DNA of 5,306 nt, taken from an uncultured Eubacterium sp. (GTDB taxonomy: Bacteria > Bacillota_A > Clostridia > Lachnospirales > Lachnospiraceae). Position numbers and translations under genes: made by a program. The stretch is from assembly GCA_948759685.1 (NCBI GenBank), contig CAQBGY010000258.1:1-5306 (forward strand), read 5' to 3'. Below, in pieces: positions 1 to 4,465 of the stretch (position 1 is its first letter; every line of letters starts with the position of its first letter). The notes beneath the pieces are model-generated. The model was not told the origin of the DNA, did no database searches, and worked only from the letters and a program-made list of their open reading frames with translations.

Positions 1-767
1 CGGATTTACATACATTCAAAGGACACCCGTTCCGTGTCCTTGATGATGAAAAGATGGAGGAAACCACGGAGAGTATCGGCAAGTATGGTGTGCTTGTTCC
101 CGGAATTGTAAGGCCGAGGGAGGGAGGCGGCTATGAGATCATAGCCGGACACCGCAGGAAACGGGGTTCTGAAAAAGCAGGGCTTGACACGATGCCCGTC
201 ATTGTCAGGAATTACACGGACGATGAAGCTACGATTATCATGGTGGATTCCAATATCCAGAGGGAGGACATTTTACCGAGTGAAAAGGCAAAGGCTTACG
301 CCATGAAGTACGAAGCGATGAAGCACCAGGGCAGCAAAGGCGGCAGTACCCTTGATGAAGTGGGGGAAGCCGCAGGGGAAAGCGGAAAGACCGTGCAGAG
401 GTATGTGTGGCTTGCAAGGCTCTCGGATGAGCTGCTTGGCATGGTGGACGCAAAGAAGATAGGGATAGCGCAGGGGGTTGACATTTCTTTCCTCTCGGAA
501 GAACAGCAGCAGTATGTAACAGTCATTCTCCAGGAAACGGGCGCATCGGTTTCCAATGCGCAGGCGGCGAAGCTGAAAGAGTATGGGAAAAGCGGCGAGC
601 TGACGCTGGCGATGGTCAGGCTGATACTGACGGAGGAAAAGCCGAAAGAGAGGAAAGTAACGATTAAGGGAGATAAGATTAACAGATATTTTCCGGAGGA
701 CTATTCCAATGACGATATAGAGGGCATCATTATCGGGCTTTTGGAGGAATGGCAGAGTAAGCGGTAA
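1..767 (+). CDS. parB: ParB/Spo0J-family partition protein, 5' end missing
   Basis: The frame is open from base 3, so the gene begins before the window; the ATG at 54 is internal, because the 17 codons before it (including HPFRVLDDEK) already match the ParB N-terminal fold. Visible product is 254 residues. Family marks, numbered from base 3: GHRR near residues 49-52, matching the GERR-type CTP-binding motif; DSNIQRE near 82-88, matching the ENxQR motif; PSEKAKAY after it; and a helix-turn-helix around 115-140 (TLDEVGEAAGESGKTVQRY). ParB proteins bind parS sites, use CTP to slide on DNA as a clamp, and work with a ParA ATPase to segregate a replicon; a parA gene would be expected just upstream. 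The stop overlaps the ribosome binding site of the rep gene, so the two are co-transcribed. Family assignment is firm. Its role in maintaining this element is inferred. Confidence 0.93.
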   Translation, partial: DLHTFKGHPFRVLDDEKMEETTESIGKYGVLVPGIVRPREGGGYEIIAGHRRKRGSEKAGLDTMPVIVRNYTDDEATIIMVDSNIQREDILPSEKAKAYAMKYEAMKHQGSKGGSTLDEVGEAAGESGKTVQRYVWLARLSDELLGMVDAKKIGIAQGVDISFLSEEQQQYVTVILQETGASVSNAQAAKLKEYGKSGELTLAMVRLILTEEKPKERKVTIKGDKINRYFPEDYSNDDIEGIIIGLLEEWQSKR

Positions 768-773
768 AGGAGG
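766..773 (+). promoter_or_regulatory. Ribosome binding site of rep gene
   Basis: AAAGGAGG is a near-perfect Shine-Dalgarno sequence lying 7 bases before the ATG at 781. It overlaps the parB stop codon (765-767), which suggests translational coupling of partition and replication genes and fixes the rep start. Confidence 0.85.
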
Positions 774-780
774 CGGCAGA

Positions 781-1863
781 ATGGGCGAGCCATTGAGATT
801 TGATTATTACTATGGCGTAGAAGCAGAGCAGTTTTCTTTTTACCGTGTTCCCCGCCTGCTGATAAAGGACGAGCGTTTTAAGGGGCTTAGCAGCGATGCT
901 AAGCTCCTGTATGGGTTGATGCTTGACCGGATGTCACTTTCCATGAAAAACGGGTGGCTGGACGATGAAAATCGGGCATATATCATATACACAATAGATA
1001 ATATCAGGGAAGATTTAGGATGCAGCAAGGAAAAGGCTGTAAAGGTTCTTGCGGAGCTAGATAAGGCCAAAGGGATAGGGCTTGTTGAGAAAATACGCCG
1101 GGGGCTTGGCAAACCGGATATTATTTATGTGAAGAATTTTATTATAGATGAGGGCAGAAAAGAGCCTTGCAACACTGATGTTTCCACAGAAGTCGGAAAA
1201 ACCGACTTCAAGAGGTCGGAAAAGCCGACTTCAAGAAGTCAGGAAAGCCGACTTCAAGAGGTCGGAAAAACCGATTTCAGCAGGTCGGAAAATCTGACTT
1301 CAAGAGGTCGGGAAAACCAACTTCAAGAAGTCGGGAAACCAGACCCTAATTATACTGACTATAACTATACTAAACAGAATTATACTGATATGAGTTATCC
1401 CAATCCTATCAATCAATCCGTGGGGGATGTGGATAACACAGGGACACAGGGAAAAGCGGATACGATGGATGTGATGGATGAAACGAGCGCATATATGGCG
1501 CTGATCCGCAAAAATCTGGAATATGAACACCACATGAAGTATGGCCAGTATGGGGAAAAGGAGATGTACGAGGAAATCTATGAAACCGTCTGCGATGTGG
1601 TGTGCGTGAAGCGCAGGACAATCCGCATCAACGGGGAGGATTACCCTTACGAGCTTGTGAAATCCCGCTTCCTGAAGCTGAACAGCGGCCATGTGGAGTA
1701 TGTCATGGGCTGTATGAAGGAAACCACAACAAAGATCACCAACATCAGGGCATACCTGATCACCGCCCTTTATAATGCGCCCTCAACCATGAGCCATTAC
1801 TACCAGCAGGAGGTTCAGCACGATATGTACGGCGGCGGGTGGGCGGAAAAAGGAATCACTTAA
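781..1863 (+). CDS. repA: Replication initiator protein A (RepA_N family, DUF6017-like C-terminus)
   Basis: A 360-residue initiator of the RepA_N type found on Firmicutes plasmids and conjugative elements. Residues about 17-120 form the conserved N-terminal winged-helix DNA-binding domain (FYRVPRLLIKD, LSSDAKLLYGLMLDR, DNIREDLGCSKEKAVKVL, GLGKPDIIYVKNF). Residues about 137-190 are a low-complexity linker with a 23-residue repeat starting EVGKTDF at 137, EVGKTDF at 160 and EVGKPDP at 183. A Tyr/Asn/Thr-rich stretch follows (190-205). The C-terminal part (about 235-350) matches from memory the DUF6017-type domain often attached to these proteins (SAYMALIRKNLEYEH, KSRFLKLNSGHVEYVM, NIRAYLITALYNAP). 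The linker is encoded by DNA iterons, so the gene probably carries its own origin. The start is set by a strong Shine-Dalgarno. In RepA_N plasmids the N-terminal domain binds iterons inside rep; that this protein does so here is inferred. Confidence 0.92.
   Translation: MGEPLRFDYYYGVEAEQFSFYRVPRLLIKDERFKGLSSDAKLLYGLMLDRMSLSMKNGWLDDENRAYIIYTIDNIREDLGCSKEKAVKVLAELDKAKGIGLVEKIRRGLGKPDIIYVKNFIIDEGRKEPCNTDVSTEVGKTDFKRSEKPTSRSQESRLQEVGKTDFSRSENLTSRGRENQLQEVGKPDPNYTDYNYTKQNYTDMSYPNPINQSVGDVDNTGTQGKADTMDVMDETSAYMALIRKNLEYEHHMKYGQYGEKEMYEEIYETVCDVVCVKRRTIRINGEDYPYELVKSRFLKLNSGHVEYVMGCMKETTTKITNIRAYLITALYNAPSTMSHYYQQEVQHDMYGGGWAEKGIT
1192..1344 (+). repeat. Iteron array: seven units of 23 bp (last one partial) inside rep
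   Basis: Units start at 1192, 1215, 1238, 1261, 1284, 1307 and 1330, exactly 23 bases apart. The last is partial, about 15 bases. Each unit begins GTCGG, has an A-rich centre, then CCGAC or a close variant, then TTCAAGAG or similar. The first unit with its left flank forms a perfect dyad: GAAGTCGG (1189-1196), five A, CCGACTTC (1202-1209). The other units vary by one or a few bases. The array matches the initiator-binding iterons known inside rep genes of RepA_N replicons. Confidence 0.88.
1428..1436 (-). promoter_or_regulatory. DnaA box, perfect consensus
   Basis: The minus strand reads TTATCCACA, the exact consensus DnaA box, placed 84 bases after the last iteron unit. A weaker plus-strand match, TTATCCCAA at 1395-1403, has two mismatches. 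One perfect 9-mer can occur by chance in 5 kb, but its position next to the iterons and AT-rich stretch supports a real site. Confidence 0.55.
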
Positions 1864-1871
1864 CGGACTTA

Positions 1872-1886
1872 TGGACACAATGTCCA
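1872..1886. repeat. Junction palindrome, copy 1
   Basis: TGGACACAATGTCCA has 6-bp arms TGGACA/TGTCCA around a 3-base centre. It lies 8 bases after the rep stop and is followed by GAGGCGG. It differs from copies 2 and 3 (at 3864 and 4334) by one base in the centre. Here no plus-strand gene starts just downstream; the next gene is the end of the minus-strand regulator. No T-run follows on the plus strand, so it is not a standard rep terminator. Confidence 0.75.
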
Positions 1887-1911
1887 GAGGCGGCGAAAAA
1901 AACAGAGCAGT

Positions 1912-2136
1912 TTATTCTTTCGTCTGTTCTGTATCCGGCGTAAATTCAGCGATGTCATTCAGGGTAAAATCCCTGCCCAGGATATTCAGTATCATGTTCA
2001 GCGTGTGGGTGGTGACAGACTGGTTGTTTTTCAATCTCTGGATCTGCGACCGGCTGACACCGTGGCGGGTATAAAGGCTGTACTGGCTGATGCCGTTTTC
2101 CTTTAATGTTTGGAAAAGTTTGTCGAATTTAATCAT
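1912..2136 (-). CDS. Small Xre/Cro-C1-type HTH transcriptional regulator
   Basis: This 74-residue protein is almost entirely one Cro/C1-type helix-turn-helix domain. The HTH core is residues about 16-38 (ISQYSLYTRHGVSRSQIQRLKNN, written here in parts: ISQYSLYTRHGV then SRSQIQRLKNN), followed by the typical VTTHTLNMILNILG helix. It resembles the short HTH_26-type regulators that accompany rep genes in clostridial conjugative elements. The start at 2136 is preceded by GAAAGGA about 13 bases upstream on the minus strand, a somewhat long spacing. It is convergent with rep and divergent from the gene at 2250, whose promoter lies in the shared gap. Repression of that promoter and of itself is a reasonable inference, but no operator was identified. 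It could also act on replication or transfer genes elsewhere in the element. Confidence 0.87.
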   Translation of the reverse strand: MIKFDKLFQTLKENGISQYSLYTRHGVSRSQIQRLKNNQSVTTHTLNMILNILGRDFTLNDIAEFTPDTEQTKE

Positions 2137-2165
2137 AATTTGCGATATTTCCTTTCAGCTCCTTA

Positions 2166-2194
2166 TTGAATATGTTTTATTATGCTCCTATAAT
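2166..2194 (+). promoter_or_regulatory. Sigma-A-type promoter for the 2250-2970 gene pair
   Basis: TTGAAT (2166-2171) and TATAAT (2189-2194) are separated by exactly 17 bases, a near-ideal vegetative promoter. Transcription would begin near 2201, giving a leader of about 49 bases before the ATG at 2250. It lies just upstream of the divergent HTH gene and is a likely target of that regulator. Confidence 0.78.
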
Positions 2195-2249
2195 GGAGAT
2201 GGTTATAGTTACTAAAAATGGAGATGAAAAAGCAAAGGAGAACAGCAGG

Positions 2250-2573
2250 ATGGATAAAAAAGAACTGAGGAAAAGATATGAGGAACTGGATGGAATGGGA
2301 AAAGCATTGCTGCTGGAAAAACTGGCTTTCTGTAAATTTGCAGACCATTATGATTTTGAAAATTATTTCAGGGCAGGGGAATTAAAGGACAGTGAACTGC
2401 TCTGCCTTGCCAGTTTCCTCTATCATCATGAATGTTTCCTGATGCTGATGGATATTATGAACCAATATAAAGAAAGGTTTATCTTCGCTGACACTTCCCT
2501 TTTGCGGGAGTTTGAGCCGGATGAAACCTTTATGGAGAGGATGGCAAGGCTTGACATTCTGCCAGGGGTATAG
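2250..2573 (+). CDS. Hypothetical protein, 107 aa
   Basis: I do not recognise this family. The frame is open further upstream, to 2166, but those codons overlap the -35 and -10 boxes and would not be transcribed. The ATG at 2250 has AAAGGAG (2234-2240) 9 bases before it and is the better start. The protein looks mainly helical, with a charged N-terminus (MDKKELRKRYEEL), a Cys- and His-containing central region (LCLASFLYHHECFLMLMDIM, about residues 51-70) and no signal peptide or clear membrane span. It is the first gene of a probable two-gene unit with the gene at 2602, under the divergent promoter and probably under the HTH regulator. Its place between replication and transfer genes suggests an element-borne accessory role, but nothing in the sequence shows which. 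Confidence 0.72.
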   Translation: MDKKELRKRYEELDGMGKALLLEKLAFCKFADHYDFENYFRAGELKDSELLCLASFLYHHECFLMLMDIMNQYKERFIFADTSLLREFEPDETFMERMARLDILPGV

Positions 2574-2601
2574 AAAATATGTGTAAGGAGATGAAAGGCT
2601 T

Positions 2602-2970
2602 ATGGATAAAAAAGCATACATTACAGAGGAAGAACGGGAAAAATGCCGGAGAGTGGCGGATGCCTTTGCGGAGCTGGAAGATGTGGACGTTGTGGTGGTT
2701 GATGTTGGCAGATATGGCTTCGTAAAGCTGCAATATTACACGCCGCCAACAGGATTTGAGAATGATTTTACTTTCACGGACAGCCAGGCGCTGTTTAATG
2801 ACCTGTGGGAAGAATGGCTGTATACACAGCTCATCATGCTTGCGAGGAAAATGAAAATAGAGGATATTGACTATGATGATATTTTCAGGCAGTTACCGGA
2901 AGAAAAGCAGAATGAACTTATGGGCAGGAAGCAGCATTTCGCAGAAGCAGCGGGAGTAGAAATAAAATGA
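2602..2970 (+). CDS. Hypothetical acidic protein, 122 aa
   Basis: Family not recognised. The start at 2602 has TAAGGAG (2584-2590) 11 bases upstream, a long but workable spacing. The product is acidic. It has a helical N-terminus (EEEREKCRRVADAFAEL, residues 9-25), a hydrophobic beta-like segment (VDVVVVDVGRYGFVKLQYY, 28-46), an aromatic stretch (FNDLWEEWLYTQLIMLARKM, 65-84), and an acidic IEDIDYDDIF segment near 86-95. There is no signal peptide; the beta-like segment is too short and charged to be a confident membrane span. It follows the 2250 gene after 28 bases and begins with the same MDKK, though the proteins are otherwise dissimilar. It is probably co-transcribed with that gene. The structured non-coding stretch starts immediately after its stop. 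Confidence 0.72.
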   Translation: MDKKAYITEEEREKCRRVADAFAELEDVDVVVVDVGRYGFVKLQYYTPPTGFENDFTFTDSQALFNDLWEEWLYTQLIMLARKMKIEDIDYDDIFRQLPEEKQNELMGRKQHFAEAAGVEIK

Positions 2971-3108
2971 GCCTGCCAGAGCGTGGCGGGTGGCACTTTC
3001 AGCCTTGTTGGAAATGTGATTATCTTTTCAATCACATTTCCGGCAAGGTTTCCAGGGGTACGGGGGTGGAAGACCCCTGTATTAAAAAAGATAAATACAG
3101 AACAGTGT
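2971..3108 (+). other. Non-coding stretch of consecutive hairpins
   Basis: No supported gene lies between 2970 and 3194. The stretch holds tandem inverted repeats. First, 2971-2978 pairs with 2984-2991, loop GAGCG. Second, a long stem pairs 3001-3021 with 3030-3050 around an 8-base loop, with only G-U wobbles. Third, CAGGGGT (3053-3059) pairs with ACCCCTG (3073-3079). Fourth, CTGTATT (3077-3083) pairs with AATACAG (3094-3100), overlapping the third by three bases. Candidates are a structured RNA, an oriT or single-strand origin, or a remnant of a small mobile element. The sequence alone does not decide. Confidence 0.6.
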
Positions 3109-3150
3109 AAGGGCGGTTATGAGTCAGTAGATTTGTAGCTGCCCTTTTTA
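3109..3150 (+). terminator. Probable intrinsic terminator
   Basis: AAGGGCGG (3109-3116) pairs with CTGCCCTT (3139-3146), with one G-U pair, and weaker pairing continues inward to leave a small loop. Five T (3145-3149) and then ATTGTTT follow the right arm. This fits a Rho-independent terminator for the 2250-2970 unit, placed 44 bases before the next gene. The right arm shares its last bases with the T-run. It may instead be the last stem of a structured RNA. Confidence 0.55.
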
Positions 3151-3193
3151 TTGTTTCCGGTCAGCGCATCGGGAAACGGGAAAGGAGATAGAA

Positions 3194-3856
3194 ATGGAAT
3201 CATTGCGGGATGTCAGGCGGGTAATGGAGCGTGAAGCGAAAAAGGGAAGCTGCCCGCTTATGTTTGACAGGCTGGAGTTTGGCGGCAAGCCTTTCCAGTC
3301 CATTACATCGGAGGAAAAGCTGGACGAGGCGCTTGCTTATCTGCTGAGGTTAAGATCATTCCGGCAGTACGCAGAGAAAACCATAATCAACAACGTGTAT
3401 ATGGATTTGGATATCCTCTGCAAAAAGCCGCAATTTAAGCGCACCCATTCCGTCATAGACCGGGAGGGGATTTATGCGAGGGTGCAGCGTTACAAGAAGC
3501 GGTTACAGCCGGATTATGAAAGCGGGCTTTGTCTGGAAACGGTGCGGTGTATCTTCACGCTTCCAGAAGGGGAGGCGGAGAAATGCCGCATGACACATGA
3601 CGGGCAGGAAACCTATGCGTTTATCATGTCAAACAAATATATCCTCGGCTTGTTTACCCATTGTGAAGCGGCAAGGAAATCCGTTGTTTCGGATGGGGTG
3701 GAATACGGACACCTTACGGAGCCGGAGCAGAGGATTGTGCTGCTTGACGGTGTGGGCGATGTGCTGTTCCAGGCATTATTGCTTGATGATGTGGGGTATA
3801 TGGGCAATGAGCTGTCTGCGAACCTGCACACAATCTACTGCTTAAATGAAAAATGA
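3194..3856 (+). CDS. Hypothetical protein, 220 aa
   Basis: Family not recognised. The start is well supported by AAAGGAG (3181-3187) 6 bases before the ATG. The first half is charged and helical (LRDVRRVMEREAKK at 4-17; LDEALAYLLRLRSFRQYAEK at 43-62), with a basic patch from about 97 to 105 (VQRYKKRLQ). The second half looks mixed alpha/beta, with hydrophobic segments YAFIMSNKYILGLFTHC (141-157) and RIVLLDGVGDVLFQALLLDD (180-199). The latter is not a convincing membrane span because of its Asp residues. No catalytic motif is evident. It probably opens the unit leading to pcfB and the coupling protein, so a link to transfer is possible, but only by position. Its TGA overlaps an ATG at 3853 that I do not take as the next gene's start. 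Confidence 0.75.
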   Translation: MESLRDVRRVMEREAKKGSCPLMFDRLEFGGKPFQSITSEEKLDEALAYLLRLRSFRQYAEKTIINNVYMDLDILCKKPQFKRTHSVIDREGIYARVQRYKKRLQPDYESGLCLETVRCIFTLPEGEAEKCRMTHDGQETYAFIMSNKYILGLFTHCEAARKSVVSDGVEYGHLTEPEQRIVLLDGVGDVLFQALLLDDVGYMGNELSANLHTIYCLNEK

Positions 3857-3863
3857 TAACTTC

Positions 3864-3878
3864 TGGACACGATGTCCA
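3864..3878. repeat. Junction palindrome, copy 2
   Basis: TGGACACGATGTCCA, with arms extending to 8 bp (TCTGGACA/TGTCCAGA, 3862-3880) around CGA. It lies 7 bases after the stop at 3856 and is followed by GGTGG and the ribosome binding site of the gene at 3898. In mRNA it would form a tight triloop hairpin between two cistrons. Confidence 0.8.
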
Positions 3879-3897
3879 GAGGTGGAAAGGAAGAAGA

Positions 3898-4329
3898 ATG
3901 GAAAAGGTGGATTTTCAGAAAAGAGCGGTCGTGGCATTATTGGGGAAAATAGCGGAAGCCTGTGGGAAAGCGGGCGTGAATCCCAACATTACAGTTTCCA
4001 CAAGGCGTAGTGTTACCTGCTTTCAGTTAAGGAGGAGGGGCAACTGTATACAGGTTTCGGTAAAACAGTCAGGAGAGATGAATTATTTTCTTTCGGATAT
4101 GCGGGGAAAGTGCAGCGGAAGGAAAATTTATTACCAGCTCTGCCCGGAGGACAGCCATGAACGGATCATAGAGAAATTTGCCGCTGATTTTGGCAGGCTC
4201 TATCAAGATTTCCTGACCGCTGACAGCCTTTGCGGGTTTACCGGAATCTGTTTATCCCATGATACGGATGCAGAAATGGAATTAAAGGGATATGAGGATT
4301 ATATCAGGACAGAGTGCCTGTTACCGTAA
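3898..4329 (+). CDS. Hypothetical cysteine-rich protein, 143 aa
   Basis: Family not recognised. The frame is open from an ATG at 3853, but that codon overlaps the previous stop, lacks a ribosome binding site and would translate through the palindrome. The ATG at 3898 follows the purine-rich GGAAAGGAAGAAG and is preferred. The product has eight cysteines (22, 41, 50, 72, 82, 112, 118, 140). They are not in regular CxxC pairs, so metal binding is not shown. The middle looks like beta strands (ITVSTRRSVTCFQLRRRGN, 31-49; CIQVSVKQ, 50-57) with a basic patch RRRGN. The C-terminal part is more helical (ERIIEKFAADFGRLYQDFL). There is no signal peptide. Junction palindromes flank it on both sides, so gene and palindrome may travel together as a module. 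No function is proposed. Confidence 0.7.
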   Translation: MEKVDFQKRAVVALLGKIAEACGKAGVNPNITVSTRRSVTCFQLRRRGNCIQVSVKQSGEMNYFLSDMRGKCSGRKIYYQLCPEDSHERIIEKFAADFGRLYQDFLTADSLCGFTGICLSHDTDAEMELKGYEDYIRTECLLP

Positions 4330-4333
4330 CTTT

Positions 4334-4348
4334 TGGACACGATGTCCA
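4334..4348. repeat. Junction palindrome, copy 3
   Basis: TGGACACGATGTCCA is identical over 15 bases to copy 2. It lies 4 bases after the stop at 4329. The flanks are also similar: TAACTT before both (one base differs next to the core), and AGAAGTGGGAAGG after this copy against AGAGGTGGAAAGG after copy 2. It precedes the ribosome binding site of the small ORF at 4367. Confidence 0.8.
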
Positions 4349-4366
4349 GAAGTGGGAAGGAGAACT

Positions 4367-4426
4367 ATGGCGTATTTTAAAGTGAAGATTGTCTATGACA
4401 TTATCTGCCGGGGGATTCCGCCTTAG
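4367..4426 (+). CDS. Candidate leader peptide, 19 codons, upstream of pcfB
   Basis: The ATG at 4367 follows GGGAAGGAG (4354-4362) at a short spacing, then 19 codons (MAYFKVKIVYDIICRGIPP) end at a TAG. It is in the same frame as pcfB, and no other stop lies between the TAG and the pcfB ATG at 4466. Its last codons form the left arm of an imperfect hairpin (4408-4443), so ribosomes on it would disturb that structure. It could be a regulatory leader, the remnant of a longer N-terminus, or a chance ORF with a ribosome binding site. Confidence 0.4.
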   Translation: MAYFKVKIVYDIICRGIPP

Positions 4427-4443
4427 TACACGGATTTTCCCGG
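4408..4443 (+). promoter_or_regulatory. Imperfect hairpin in the pcfB leader
   Basis: Bases 4408-4420 pair with 4431-4443: 12 of 13 positions pair, two of them G-U, with one T-T mismatch. The loop is 10 bases and contains the TAG of the leader ORF. It ends 9 bases before the pcfB Shine-Dalgarno AGGGAGGT (4453-4460). No T-run follows, so it is not an ordinary terminator, and the Shine-Dalgarno itself is left free. Confidence 0.45.
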
Positions 4444-4465
4444 AAATATAACAGGGAGGTGCTTC

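Larger units (their letters stand above)
1189..1436. other. Candidate replication origin within rep
   Basis: Three origin hallmarks follow each other: the 23-bp iterons, an AT-rich stretch at about 1346-1412 that contains the direct repeat AATTATACTGA (1348-1358 and 1378-1388), and the sequence TGTGGATAA at 1428-1436. The last is the exact complement of the consensus DnaA box TTATCCACA. The AT-rich part is the natural candidate for duplex unwinding. An origin inside the rep gene is established for RepA_N plasmids; the exact limits here are inferred. Confidence 0.68.

Noticed and set aside
54..56. ATG at 54 as the start of parB
   Set aside because: The frame is open to the window edge, and the preceding codons encode the conserved HPFRVLDDEK segment, so the gene begins outside the window.
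1192..1344. CRISPR array
   Set aside because: The repeats are contiguous 23-bp units without unique spacers and lie in an intact coding sequence.
1300..1692. Minus-strand ORF of 130 codons inside rep
   Set aside because: It is a shadow of the rep reading frame, with His/Ile-rich low-quality translation and no ribosome binding site.
1872..1900. Bidirectional terminator between rep and the HTH gene
   Set aside because: The palindrome is not followed by a T-run on the plus strand, and on the minus strand the T-run comes before the palindrome, not after it.
1871..2074. Plus-strand ORF of 67 codons
   Set aside because: It lies opposite the clearly recognisable HTH gene, begins inside the junction palindrome and has no ribosome binding site.
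2166..2249. Upstream extension of the 2250 gene to a TTG at 2166
   Set aside because: The extension overlaps the -35 and -10 boxes and has no ribosome binding site, while the ATG at 2250 has a good one.
2971..3193. Insertion sequence or group II intron remnant
   Set aside because: No transposase or reverse-transcriptase coding trace, no intron domain V-like sequence, and no flanking target duplication was found.
3853..3897. ATG at 3853 as the start of the 143-residue protein gene
   Set aside because: It would code through the palindrome and has no Shine-Dalgarno. The ATG at 3898 has a purine-rich site directly upstream.
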